Shown piece by piece: positions 39,597 through 47,886 of a stretch of 64,000 nucleotides of DNA. The notes beneath the pieces are model-generated. The model saw nothing but the letters and a program-made list of their open reading frames with translations. It was not told where the DNA came from and ran no database searches. The stretch is from positions 1 through 64,000 of the forward strand of contig NZ_LPUX01000053.1 in NCBI RefSeq assembly GCF_001651865.1, in the 5' to 3' direction. The DNA is from Sinorhizobium glycinis. Its GTDB lineage: Bacteria > Pseudomonadota > Alphaproteobacteria > Rhizobiales > Rhizobiaceae. The translations under genes and the position numbers were made by a program. Each line of letters starts with the position of its first letter. Position 1 is the first letter of the stretch.

Positions 39597-41108
39597 ATGA
39601 CCGAGATCAAGGCTCTGGAGTGGTACGCGTCATCTATGACGAACGACATCGGGGATAAGACTACCCGATACGGCGCCAGCCCGATGACAAATGTGTTCTA
39701 TTGGATTTTCGAGGGGTCGAACGGGTTTATCCTTCCAGGCCGCGGCACATTCCCGACCGTCGAAGCAGCGCAGGAGGCCGCACACGACGAATGGAGCCGC
39801 CGCGTTCGCTCCTGTCTTGTCGATATCTCCACCCCTCCCGCTAGGGACGCGAAGATAGAGGCGCTCGAAAAGGAGAACGCAACCCTCAAAGCGGGTATCA
39901 AACGCCTTTCCGATGAAGAGGAGTTGATCAACGAGACTGGTCGCGACGGTATGCTGTCTGCCGTTCATATCGGCGCTCGATTGGCTGAGGCAGAAGAGTT
40001 GGCGCGGGCGATGGAAGCCGAAGCAAACCAGATGCGTGAGGTGTCGATATCTCACCGGAACCGAGCAGAGGCGCTGGAAGAATCTCTTAAGACCGTTCTG
40101 GCCTCTCTCGTCGCGACAACGAGCCTTATTATCCGTGCCGAAGACCTGAAGGTGAAACCGAGCAAGGCCGTGGCGTCCGATAAGATGTTCACGCAAATGC
40201 TCAAGGACTACGACAAAGCGACGATTGCGGGGCGGGCCGCCCTCTCCACCCCTCCCGCAGCGGCGGTAACGGGGAAAGGAGAGAGCGAGTTGTTGGAGCG
40301 GCAGGTTACAAGCGCGCATATCATCGTGGGCCGAATGAAACAAACGGAAGCGCGTGATGAGGCGCTTCGGAACCTGGACCGGGCGCAAGATTTTCTGCGA
40401 CGCGCCGTTGAGGCAAACGATGCCAAGCCTGATGCTGACGAGGAAATGTACGAGATCGGCAAGCGCGACGGATACGAGGAGGCTGTTCAGGAGATCGACC
40501 GCCTGACCGGTGGTGACGGCGAGTATCGTTACTGCACCGATCACGACCCTGACCGGCATACGCCAGACCCCGCAGCGATGATCCAACGTATCGTTGACCG
40601 CTTCGAAGTGCTCAACATGCTGGACGAAGCCCATGCGGACGGTCGCGATTTGCCTGATGACGCCCTCTCCGCCTCTCCCTCCCCGGTTGACAGCCGGGAT
40701 GGGCTGATAGAGCGGCTGGTGAAGGCGCTGGAGATCGCATCGGATGAAATCCTGACCATGTACCGCACATGGATCGCGGATGACTACGAGGCGATGCCGC
40801 CAAAGAACTCCCTTCCCGGCAAGGCTTACTACGCCGCCCGCGCCGCCCTCTCCCTTCCCAGAGAACGCAGAAGACAGGAAGGACAACGAATGAAAGTGGC
40901 TCTTGTCTGCGACGAATGCGACGGGACCGGCGAACGCGACTGGCTGTCGGGCGCGAAGTGCTACGCGTGCAACGGAACTGGCATTGAGCCGGACGAATGC
41001 CCCGAGTGCTGCGGAAGCGGCATAGAATTCGTTGCGGCTGGTCATGGGAATATTAATGAGGAGCCGTGCTTTTACTGCGACGGCACTGGCAACAGGAGAC
41101 CGGCATGA
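39597..41108 (+). CDS. Ea22-like mosaic protein with DnaJ-type zinc finger
   Basis: The product is 503 residues in distinct blocks: an N-terminal domain with FYWIFEGSNGFILPGRGTFP; coiled-coil blocks that each end in a similar phrase (AGRAALSTPPA near 210; ARAALSLP near 420); a block with RDGYEEAVQEIDRL; and a C-terminal cysteine-rich region with CDECDGTGE, CYACNGTG, CPECCGSG and CFYCDGTG, the DnaJ-type CxxCxGxG repeats. It reads like several small accessory proteins fused in frame. Function unknown. Confidence 0.7.
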   Translation: MTEIKALEWYASSMTNDIGDKTTRYGASPMTNVFYWIFEGSNGFILPGRGTFPTVEAAQEAAHDEWSRRVRSCLVDISTPPARDAKIEALEKENATLKAGIKRLSDEEELINETGRDGMLSAVHIGARLAEAEELARAMEAEANQMREVSISHRNRAEALEESLKTVLASLVATTSLIIRAEDLKVKPSKAVASDKMFTQMLKDYDKATIAGRAALSTPPAAAVTGKGESELLERQVTSAHIIVGRMKQTEARDEALRNLDRAQDFLRRAVEANDAKPDADEEMYEIGKRDGYEEAVQEIDRLTGGDGEYRYCTDHDPDRHTPDPAAMIQRIVDRFEVLNMLDEAHADGRDLPDDALSASPSPVDSRDGLIERLVKALEIASDEILTMYRTWIADDYEAMPPKNSLPGKAYYAARAALSLPRERRRQEGQRMKVALVCDECDGTGERDWLSGAKCYACNGTGIEPDECPECCGSGIEFVAAGHGNINEEPCFYCDGTGNRRPA

Positions 41109-41341
41109 CTGACGACATCGCCCGCACAGCCGCAACCCAAACCCAGGTGCTCGCCCTCGAACTCGGCCTCACCGACTCCGCCAAAAAAGAGATCATCCAG
41201 AAGCATCTGGTCGCGATGCTTGCGATGGAGCGGGAGAGGTGTGCCGTGATCGGCAAAGAGGCGGCGCTCTATTCCGGATGTCCAGCGGATTTCATTGCGG
41301 ATGAGATAGCCGCAGCAATCAGACGAGGCGAACAGCCATGA
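41105..41341 (+). CDS. Small phage protein, 78 residues
   Basis: ATGA overlap with the gene before and after. Helical (SAKKEIIQKHLVAMLAMERE) with a C-terminal FIADEIAAAIRRGEQP. No function assigned. Confidence 0.6.
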   Translation: MTDDIARTAATQTQVLALELGLTDSAKKEIIQKHLVAMLAMERERCAVIGKEAALYSGCPADFIADEIAAAIRRGEQP

Positions 41342-41556
41342 GCCGAGCAGCCTTCCGGCAGGCCGATATGGAGCGCATCTTCCGCGCGGCTCGTCGAGAG
41401 GGCTTCGCGGTGCAGATCGACATCCGGTCCTTGGTTGTTACCGCAATCCCCAGCGCCGTTCCGGCTGAGGCTGTTGACACGGCCCCGAAACAGGGAGGCA
41501 TCCTGCCCTCGGGCAATCTCGCCCCCGATGGAAAGGAAAATTGGGATGAGGACTGA
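41338..41556 (+). CDS. Small phage protein, 72 residues
   Basis: Begins with ATGA overlap; RQADMERIFRAARREGFAVQ resembles a short DNA-binding or adaptor helix seen in small proteins next to rhizobial phage integrases. It overlaps the integrase start by 11 bp. An excisionase role is possible but not supported by a HTH. Confidence 0.55.
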   Translation: MSRAAFRQADMERIFRAARREGFAVQIDIRSLVVTAIPSAVPAEAVDTAPKQGGILPSGNLAPDGKENWDED

Positions 41557-42688
41557 CAGGCCGGGTTACCAGTACCGGCTGAACAAGGACGGGACAACCG
41601 TCCATTACTGGAATCCGAAGCGCGCGGTGAAGGGCGCGCCGGATTATCTCACGACCGTCCGCCTTGCCGATGGTCTCTCCGACGAGGAGATCGCCGCCGA
41701 GTGCCGGCGCCTCACAGACCAGTTGCGCGACGACTTGCGCAACCTCGACGCCCCGCCGAAATACGACGGCACAATCAAAACTCTCATCGACTGCTATCGC
41801 CACGACCCGACGAGCTCGCTTCATTCCGTGAAGCATTCGACGCGGATCCGGGACTACGAACCGAGCCTGCGCGTGCTCGAGAAAAACGTCGGCGGCCGGC
41901 GCATTGACGCGCTCCGGGCATCTGACTTCAAGGACTGGTTTGCGAAGTGGCGCAAGAAAGGCCACAGGCGGGCGTCAGGCGCGATCAAGCTCCTGCGGGT
42001 GATTATCTCCTACGGGGCCGGCGAACGCCTCGGCGGCTGCGCGCAGGCCCGCGAAATCCTCTCCGACATGCGTTTCGAGCAGCCGGCGGCAAGAACTGTC
42101 GCGATGACCTATGAGCAATGCCTGGCGATCGTGAAGCAGAGTGCAGAATTGAAATGCCCGTCGATTGGATTCGTCGAGGCGCTGAAGTTCGAATCGGCGT
42201 TGAGGCGTATTGACGTGATTGGGGAATGGGCCCCGCCGCCTGAAGGTGGCGCGTTCCGCTGGCGCGGACTGACGGGGAAGGACATATCTCGGGATATGAT
42301 CCTGACGCTCAAGACGAGCAAGACGGGCGCGGAGGTTGCCCGAGACCTGAAGGTTATGCCGCTCGTTCAAGAAGCCCTGAAGGCTTTCCGCATTCCGGAC
42401 ATCGGCCCCGTCGTTGTCGACGAGGATACCGGCAAGCCCTATTGGGAGAATCGCTATACGGAGAAATTCCGGAAGGTGAGAGATGCGGCCGGCGTTCCGT
42501 CGAATGTCTGGTCGATGGATGCTCGGGCGGGTGCTGTGACGGAGACGGTAGAGGCTACCGGCTCATTGGAAGACGCCAGCAATCTGGCAACGCACAGCAC
42601 GACAAAGACCACTCGGCGCTATAGCCGCGGCGATGGTCTGGAGAAGAGCCGGGAGATTGCCAAAGCCCGGGCTGAAAAACGCAAGTGA
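41546..42688 (+). CDS. int: Tyrosine integrase of the prophage
   Basis: The product is 380 residues from the ATG at 41546. The catalytic domain shows the first Arg in ESALRRIDVIGEW, Lys in TLKTSKTGAEVAR, a box II DARAGAVTE and the nucleophile region HSTTKTTRRYSRGDGL with the Tyr. The N-terminal part would bind arm sites and a core-binding helix bundle follows. It lies 49 bp from the tRNA-Gly core; its stop overlaps the first of two GTGACACGC repeats (42685, 42704). Confidence 0.9.
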   Translation: MRTDRPGYQYRLNKDGTTVHYWNPKRAVKGAPDYLTTVRLADGLSDEEIAAECRRLTDQLRDDLRNLDAPPKYDGTIKTLIDCYRHDPTSSLHSVKHSTRIRDYEPSLRVLEKNVGGRRIDALRASDFKDWFAKWRKKGHRRASGAIKLLRVIISYGAGERLGGCAQAREILSDMRFEQPAARTVAMTYEQCLAIVKQSAELKCPSIGFVEALKFESALRRIDVIGEWAPPPEGGAFRWRGLTGKDISRDMILTLKTSKTGAEVARDLKVMPLVQEALKAFRIPDIGPVVVDEDTGKPYWENRYTEKFRKVRDAAGVPSNVWSMDARAGAVTETVEATGSLEDASNLATHSTTKTTRRYSRGDGLEKSREIAKARAEKRK

Positions 42689-42712
42689 CACGCAGTGAAA
42701 CGAGTGACACGC
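42685..42712. promoter_or_regulatory. Right phage arm: two GTGACACGC repeats
   Basis: GTGACACGC at 42685-42693 and 42704-42712, in direct orientation with a 19-bp period, between the integrase stop and the core repeat. The same 9-mer is inverted at 452-460 in the left arm. Best read as arm-type integrase-binding sites. Confidence 0.6.
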
Positions 42713-42737
42713 CATTTTGCTAAGTCATTGAAAAAGT

Positions 42738-42784
42738 TGGAGCGGGTAGCGGGAATCGAACCCGCGTATTCAGCTTGGAAGGCT
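42738..42784. repeat. attR: 47-bp direct repeat within tRNA-Gly
   Basis: Identical to 378-424. It covers the 3' CCA end through the anticodon loop of tRNA-Gly, so integration leaves an intact tRNA gene at this junction. Confidence 0.95.
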
Positions 42785-42811
42785 GCTGCTCTACCATTGA
42801 GCTATACCCGC
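42738..42811 (-). tRNA. tRNA-Gly(TCC), attachment site of the prophage
   Basis: 74 nt including an encoded CCA. The acceptor GCGGGTA pairs with TACCCGC, the anticodon loop is CTTCCAA (anticodon TCC), and the T-loop GTTCGATTC is present. The prophage supplies nothing 5' of 42785, so its promoter is host DNA to the right. Confidence 0.96.
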
Positions 42812-42834
42812 GGGCCTTCGATCCTGAAGCAGAA

Positions 42835-42919
42835 TGGTGGAGGGAGTTGGATTTGAACCAACGTAGGCTGAGCCAACGGATTTACAGTCCGTCCCCTTTA
42901 ACCACTCGGGCATCCCTCC
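42835..42919 (-). tRNA. tRNA-Tyr(GTA)
   Basis: 85 nt with a long variable arm, encoded CCA, anticodon loop ACTGTAAAT region with GTA, and acceptor GGAGGGA pairing with TCCCTCC. It lies 23 bp upstream of tRNA-Gly on the same strand, so the two are likely co-transcribed. Confidence 0.96.
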
Positions 42920-43135
42920 ATATCCTGTCGGGATCAATCGACCAAGCTTTTGAGATCGTGGAGGAACCGGCGCCGTTTTCGTGCCGCCTCTCGATCTGCG
43001 CCGGGTATATGACCGCCCCCATTCCTCCTGTCAACAGAGCGAAACGGAAAATTTCAGAAATTCTCCACAGGCACCGGCGGCGGCTGCTTTCCGAAACCAT
43101 TTCCAAGACCGGACGAACCTCACTATAAGGTGCGC

Positions 43136-44011
43136 ATGAGCAAGGACAAGAGCGGCGACAAGAGCGCCAGAGACAGCCACTACGCCACTCTCCGGCGCGC
43201 CCATCGCGACGCCCGCCGCGAGCGTGGCGAGATTCCGACACCCCGCCCGGACAAGCGCCGGAACCTGCCAGCCGACTGGAAGCCGCCGGCGCTCGCGCCC
43301 GATGAGGTGCTTCTTTATGGCCTGCATACGGTCCGCGCCGCGCTCGACAATCCGGACCGCAAAATCATCCGCCTCAGCGTGACGCAGAATGCGGCCGCGC
43401 GGCTGGAACTCGGCGAGTTTTCGGCTCTCCCTTTCCCGGTCGAAACCGTCACGCCACAGGATCTCGACCGGGTCCTCGGGCCGGATGCCATCCACCAGGG
43501 GGTGATGCTGGAGACGCGGCCACTGCCGCACCGGAAACTCGAGGCGCTCAGCGATTGCCCATTGATCCTGCTGCTCGACCAGGTGACCGATCCGCACAAT
43601 GTCGGCGCCATCATGCGCTCGGCGGTCGCATTCGAGGCCGGGGCGCTGATTACCACGATGCGCCACAGCCCGACCGAATCGGGCGTGCTGGCCAAGTCGG
43701 CATCGGGAGCACTGGAGCTCATTCCTTATATACAGATCACCAATCTTGCCGACACGATCGAGGAGCTGCACAAGCTCGGCTTTCAGACGATCGGCCTTGA
43801 TTCGGAGGGTCCGCATCCACTGGAGGACACCTTCTCGGGCGAGAAGATCGCCCTGGTGCTCGGGTCAGAGGGCAAAGGGCTGCGGCAAAAGACACGGCAG
43901 ACCGTCGCGGCGCTGGCGCGGCTCGACATGCCGGGCGCCATCAAGTCGCTCAATGTCTCTAACGCCGCCGCGATTGCCATGTACGCAGCAAGGCAGCACC
44001 TCAAGGGTTGA
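43136..44011 (+). CDS. rlmB: 23S rRNA 2'-O-methyltransferase RlmB-like (SpoU/TrmH family)
   Basis: The product is 291 residues from the ATG at 43136 (AAGG five bases upstream; the GTG at 43130 is an alternative). The substrate-binding N-domain has DEVLLYGLHTVRAAL; the SPOUT knot domain has LLLDQVTDPHNVGAIMRSA, IALVLGSEGKGLR and IKSLNVSNAAAIAMY, the three SpoU motifs. The N-terminal 50 residues are an Arg/Lys-rich extension. RlmB methylates G2251 (E. coli numbering); other TrmH-family targets are possible. Confidence 0.9.
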   Translation: MSKDKSGDKSARDSHYATLRRAHRDARRERGEIPTPRPDKRRNLPADWKPPALAPDEVLLYGLHTVRAALDNPDRKIIRLSVTQNAAARLELGEFSALPFPVETVTPQDLDRVLGPDAIHQGVMLETRPLPHRKLEALSDCPLILLLDQVTDPHNVGAIMRSAVAFEAGALITTMRHSPTESGVLAKSASGALELIPYIQITNLADTIEELHKLGFQTIGLDSEGPHPLEDTFSGEKIALVLGSEGKGLRQKTRQTVAALARLDMPGAIKSLNVSNAAAIAMYAARQHLKG

Positions 44012-44026
44012 GGCGGCTGAGCCAGA

Positions 44027-44302
44027 TCAAAGCGCCGGAACGGTACTCGAGTTCACGTGAGCCGTTGGACAGCCGTCACGCACCTTCTTCCAGGTCGTGA
44101 CGTTGAGGTTCATCTCGCAGCGCGCCATGTAGGAGACGCCACCGACCCGGATACAGGCGATCTGGCCCAGTTCGTATTTCGTCCCGTCGCGATTGCGACA
44201 GGTGCAGCGCCGGTCCGGCGGGGACGCGGCCGCACTCTCGGCGACCATGGCGATAGCCGCCAGCGACAACGCCAGAACGCGCAGACCAACCGGGCTTTTC
44301 AT
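44027..44302 (-). CDS. Small secreted cysteine-containing protein
   Basis: 91 residues from the ATG at 44302. A signal peptide (LRVLALSLAAIAMVAESAAA) precedes RRCTCRNRDGTKYELGQIAC and further Cys, likely disulphide-bonded in the periplasm. The pattern is common among short rhizobial secreted proteins of unknown role. Converges on rlmB. Confidence 0.75.
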   Translation of the reverse strand: MKSPVGLRVLALSLAAIAMVAESAAASPPDRRCTCRNRDGTKYELGQIACIRVGGVSYMARCEMNLNVTTWKKVRDGCPTAHVNSSTVPAL

Positions 44303-44434
44303 TGCCCCAGAATAGCGCAAATCCAGGCCGACCAGAAACGAAGAATGCCGACTGCTCGCGCAGCCGGCATCCTTCCGCAACGAACCGGCACTTTTTGTGG
44401 GAGCGGGTTGCTCCGGCGCCGGCCGAATTGATCC

Positions 44435-45055
44435 TCAGCTTGCGAGCCGCAGAACGTTGCCTTCAGCGATCGTCTTTTCAGCTTCGGCAATGGCGAACTG
44501 CTTCTGGTCGGCGCCGAGGTTCAGGCCTTCGGCACGGACGAATTCGACGTCGGTGATTCCGAAGAATCCGAAGATGGTGCGCAGATAGCTTTCCTGGTGG
44601 TCCATGGCCGAGGCCGGGCCGGCGGAGTAATGTCCGCCGCGCGTGGAGGCGACGATGACCCGCTTGCCCTTGGCGAGACCCTCCGGGCCGGCTTCGGTGT
44701 AGCGGAAGGTCTTGCCGGCGACGGCCAGGCGATCGATCCAGGCTTTCAGCTGGCTCGGGATCGAGAAGTTGTACATCGGCGCGCCGACGACGATCGTGTC
44801 GGCGGCAAGAAACTCCTCGAGCATCTGGCGGCCGACGCGGATATCCGAGGCCAGAGCCGGATCGACGCCGTTGAGGTCGGCGGGCGCCATGATCTGTGCG
44901 CCGGTCAGATGCGGCAGCCGCTCGGAGACGAGGTCGCGATAGGTGACCTTCGCATCGGGCCGATCGGCCTTGATCTGCGTGACGAGCGCCGCCGTCAGGC
45001 GACGGGAAACCGAATGGTCTCCGAGAATGCCGGAGTCGATATGGAGGACGTTCAT
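44435..45055 (-). CDS. azoR: FMN-dependent NADH-azoreductase, AzoR-like
   Basis: The product is 206 residues from the ATG at 45055 (GTG at 45064 is less likely). The flavodoxin-like fold shows the FMN phosphate loop SGILGDHSVSRRL, APMYNFSIPSQLKAWIDR, and STRGGHYSAG. It reduces azo and quinone compounds with NADH. It is divergent from a LysR-type gene, which probably regulates it. Confidence 0.93.
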   Translation of the reverse strand: MNVLHIDSGILGDHSVSRRLTAALVTQIKADRPDAKVTYRDLVSERLPHLTGAQIMAPADLNGVDPALASDIRVGRQMLEEFLAADTIVVGAPMYNFSIPSQLKAWIDRLAVAGKTFRYTEAGPEGLAKGKRVIVASTRGGHYSAGPASAMDHQESYLRTIFGFFGITDVEFVRAEGLNLGADQKQFAIAEAEKTIAEGNVLRLAS

Positions 45056-45130
45056 GGGAGGCACCTTTGTTTCGAGTTGCGGTGCACAACATATGATTTG
45101 AAAACAATCACGGGATAAGACGGCGAATAA

Positions 45131-45159
45131 TTGACATTCCGTTTCCTGAGGGAAACAAT
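45131..45159 (+). promoter_or_regulatory. lysR promoter with palindromic operator
   Basis: TTGACA (45131-45136) and AACAAT (45154-45159) are 17 bp apart, and the palindrome GTTTCC-TGAG-GGAAAC (45141-45156) lies in the spacer and -10. It faces the LysR gene, 94 bp upstream of its start, suggesting autoregulation and control of divergent azoR. Confidence 0.6.
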
Positions 45160-45252
45160 TGATAGGGTCGGGATGAGGCCAATCCGGCCACGATCGATTC
45201 CGGGAGCGGCATGGGAGCGCTGCGCTTTTCGCTCGCTCCAGTGGAGGCTAGC

Positions 45253-46194
45253 ATGCAGGACCTGAACGATATTGTGCTCTTCGCCGCCGTCGTAAAGAAC
45301 AACGGCTTCAGCGCCGCCGCGCGCGATCTCAATCTTCCCAAGTCCAAGCTCAGCAAGCATGTGGCCCGGCTGGAAGACCAGTTGGGTGTGCGCCTTCTCG
45401 AACGCTCGACTCGCAAGCTGCGCGTGACGGAAATCGGGCGCGTGTTCTACGAGCATGCCCAGGGCCTTCTGGATGGCGTCGCCGCGGCGGAGGCCGAGAT
45501 TGCCGCTGTTCGCGCCGAGCCGACCGGCGTCGTGCGGCTCGGCTGCCCGATCGGTTTCGCGCCGATGCTTGCAGACATTCTACCCGGCTTTCACCGCCGT
45601 TATCCCGGCGTTCGGCTGCTGATCACCTCGACAAACCGGCGCATCGACCTGATTGAAGAACGATACGACCTAGCGCTGCGGGTGCGGGACCAACTTGATA
45701 CCGACAGTCAGCTCATCGTGCGCAAGTTTGGCGAGGTGCGTCAGAGGCTCGCCGCAAGCCCGACGCTTCTTGCCCGGCTCGGAGAGGTCACGACATCCAA
45801 TCTCTCCGAATTGCCGACGCTCTCGATGAACGAGCAGCACCCGAGCGACGTCTGGCGCCTCGTCCATGCGGAAGGGGGCACGATCGACATTGCGCATCGG
45901 CCTGTGATCGGCTGCAGCGATTTTGTCATTCTGGAGCGTGCGGCGATCGAAGGCATCGGGATTGCGCTGCTGCCGGACCACATCTGCGAGCGCGCCTTCC
46001 GCACCGGCGTGCTCGTTCCGGTGCTCCCCGAATGGTCGTCCGGCAATGTCGTGGTCCACCTGGTCTTCCCTTCGCGCCAAGGCATGCTGCCGGCGACGCG
46101 CGCGCTGATCGACTACCTCGCCGAGAACCTGATCAAGGCGATCGCCCGCTGCCGCGAGGTAGACCCGAAACCGGCGCAGTCATTCGACATTTGA
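45253..46194 (+). CDS. LysR-family transcriptional regulator
   Basis: The product is 313 residues from the ATG at 45253, with GGAGG five bases upstream. The N-terminal winged HTH is FSAAARDLNLPKSKLSKHVA; the effector domain spans about 90-300. The GRVFYEHAQGLLDGVAAAE stretch is the linker helix. It belongs to the CrgA/AaeR-like subgroup by its pattern. Divergent from azoR, so it likely senses quinones or a related electrophile, as inferred from context. Confidence 0.92.
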   Translation: MQDLNDIVLFAAVVKNNGFSAAARDLNLPKSKLSKHVARLEDQLGVRLLERSTRKLRVTEIGRVFYEHAQGLLDGVAAAEAEIAAVRAEPTGVVRLGCPIGFAPMLADILPGFHRRYPGVRLLITSTNRRIDLIEERYDLALRVRDQLDTDSQLIVRKFGEVRQRLAASPTLLARLGEVTTSNLSELPTLSMNEQHPSDVWRLVHAEGGTIDIAHRPVIGCSDFVILERAAIEGIGIALLPDHICERAFRTGVLVPVLPEWSSGNVVVHLVFPSRQGMLPATRALIDYLAENLIKAIARCREVDPKPAQSFDI

Positions 46195-46387
46195 CGGGAC
46201 GCAGCCAGCCGCCACCCGCGTGACCTCGAGCGGGCACACGATCTGAAGATGTGAAGCCCCCAAGCGGGCCTCTTCGTTGCACATGGACTTGGTGTTGGTC
46301 GCCCGCGCAATCTGTGGGCTTGTCGATAGGAGAATGCGAGCCGCGACGAGCTTGACCCGGAAAATTCCGAACAAATAGTTGGAAGAA

Positions 46388-46437
46388 TGGTGCCCCCAGA
46401 GAGACTCGAACTCCCGACCTACTGATTACAAATCAGC
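46388..46437. repeat. attL of the island: 50-bp direct repeat, partial tRNA-Thr copy
   Basis: Identical to 52734-52783 over 50 bp, covering the 3' end to the anticodon stem of tRNA-Thr. The 5' half is missing here, so it is not a functional tRNA. Confidence 0.95.
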
Positions 46438-46566
46438 GAAAGTGACATTTCGCGACCGTTCAGAGTGATTCAGTCCACAGCTAAATTGAGCTTCAACCGC
46501 CTGACTCTCTAGGCTTTTCACCATTCACATGCTTTCATCTGCATCCGTCACCATTCGCCGTTTTTT

Positions 46567-46585
46567 GTTACCCCAAAGTTACCCC
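46567..46585. promoter_or_regulatory. Left island arm: paired GTTACCCC sites
   Basis: GTTACCCC at 46567-46574 and 46578-46585 (11-bp period) end 2 bp before the integrase ATG. Matching sites lie near the right end (52626-52687). They replace the place of a ribosome binding site, so integrase bound here would repress its own gene. Confidence 0.6.
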
Positions 46586-46587
46586 GG

Positions 46588-47886
46588 ATGCCAGCAGCAA
46601 AGCCATTCACAGTAAAATCGATCGAAGCCATAAAAGCCGACGCGTCGAGGAAAGAGATTCCAGACGGCGGCTTGCAGGGCCTTTACTTGGTGGTGCAGCC
46701 GACCGGCGCGAAGAGTTGGGCGGTTCGGTACCGCCATGCGGGCAAGCCACGGAAGATGACGTTGGGGGGATTTCCGGCAATCAGCCTTGGCGACGCCCGT
46801 GAAAAGGCTCGCAACGCGTTGCGGATGGTCTCGGAAGGCAGGGACCCTGCCACAGAGCAGGCAGAGCAGGAGACTAAGCGGCCGGCGCACATGGATCTGA
46901 TGCCGGCGCTGCTCGACGAGTTCGTAACTCGCCATGTGGCCGTAAAGAACCGGCCGTCTTACGTGAGGGAAACCAAGAGGATCATCGAAAGGAATCTGAA
47001 GCCAAAATGGAAGCAGAAGCTTGTCAAGACCGTGACAAAGCGCGACGTGCTCAGACTGCTTGATGAAATCGTTGATCGCGGCTCGCCTATCATGGCGAAC
47101 AGGGTGCGGGCGCTGCTGAGCAAGTTTTTTGCGTGGGCCATGGAGCGCGACATAGTGGACGCCTCGCCCGTCGTATCGATCAAAGCACCATCAGAAGAGA
47201 AGACGCGCGACCGTGTTTTGACGGATGAGGAAATCCGCTTCCTATGGCTTGCGTCCGAGAAGCTCGGATACCCGTTCGGGCCTGTCGTGCAACTGCTGCT
47301 GCTGACTGCTCAGAGGCGAACAGAAGTCTCCGACGCTATGTGGGATGAAATGGAGCTTGAGGGGAATAATCAGCTATGGGTTATCTCTGCCGACAGGGCG
47401 AAGAACCGAAAAGAGCATTTCGTCCCGCTTACCGCCTCTGCGCTGGAAATCATCCGGGCGCTTCCGAAGGTCAAGCCGGCTGAGGACGAGGATGCAAAGC
47501 CCATCTACCTTTTCACCACGACGGGCAAAACGCCTATCTCTGGCTTCTCTAAAGCGAAGACCCATCTCGACGCGGAAATGCTTGCTCTTGCAAGAAAGGA
47601 AGCCGCCGAGCGAGGCGAAAACCCAGAAAGCTTATCTCTTGAGCCGTGGACATATCACGACCTACGGCGGACCGCTGCGAGCGGCATGGCGGGGCTAAGC
47701 GTTCCAGTTCACATCGTGGAGGCGGTTCTTAACCACCGATCGGGCTCAATCAAAGGGGTTGCCGCAGTCTATAATAGGTACGACTACGCTGAGGAGAAGC
47801 GAGCGGCCTTGACGGCCTGGGCTGAAAAGGTTGCGAAGCTGACCGGCCGTGAAAAGGCGGCCTATGGTACGGAAGTTGCCGAGTGA
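46588..47886 (+). CDS. int: P4-type tyrosine integrase of the island
   Basis: The product is 432 residues. An N-terminal DUF4102-type arm-binding domain (FTVKSIEAIKADASRKEIPD; GLYLVVQPTGAKSWAVRYR) is followed by the catalytic domain with LLTAQRRTEVSDAMW (Arg), HDLRRTAASGMAG (His-x-x-Arg), VLNHRSGS and the nucleophile in VYNRYDYAEEKR. It recombines at tRNA-Thr. No Shine-Dalgarno is visible; GTTACCCC repeats occupy that position. Confidence 0.93.
   Translation: MPAAKPFTVKSIEAIKADASRKEIPDGGLQGLYLVVQPTGAKSWAVRYRHAGKPRKMTLGGFPAISLGDAREKARNALRMVSEGRDPATEQAEQETKRPAHMDLMPALLDEFVTRHVAVKNRPSYVRETKRIIERNLKPKWKQKLVKTVTKRDVLRLLDEIVDRGSPIMANRVRALLSKFFAWAMERDIVDASPVVSIKAPSEEKTRDRVLTDEEIRFLWLASEKLGYPFGPVVQLLLLTAQRRTEVSDAMWDEMELEGNNQLWVISADRAKNRKEHFVPLTASALEIIRALPKVKPAEDEDAKPIYLFTTTGKTPISGFSKAKTHLDAEMLALARKEAAERGENPESLSLEPWTYHDLRRTAASGMAGLSVPVHIVEAVLNHRSGSIKGVAAVYNRYDYAEEKRAALTAWAEKVAKLTGREKAAYGTEVAE

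Larger units (their letters stand above)
378..42784. mobile_element. Temperate podovirus-type prophage in tRNA-Gly
   Basis: The element spans two copies of a 47-bp tRNA-derived repeat with a tyrosine integrase immediately inside the right end. Its contents cover a whole temperate phage: CI/Cro switch, RecT/NinB recombination, DnaB replication, TerS/TerL, P22-like portal, scaffold, N4-gp56-type capsid, gp10/gp4-like head completion proteins, internal ejection proteins, short-tail receptor proteins and a lysis cassette. No tail tube, sheath or tape-measure gene is visible, which fits a podovirus. No structural gene is visibly broken, so it may be inducible. Confidence 0.95.

Noticed and set aside
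39630-41135. 501-residue minus-strand ORF opposite the mosaic protein
   Set aside because: No family features; the plus-strand frame has clear CxxCxGxG repeats and operon coupling.
46180-46374. 64-residue minus-strand ORF between the LysR gene and the island
   Set aside because: It needs a TTG start without a ribosome binding site; the weak signal-peptide look is not enough.
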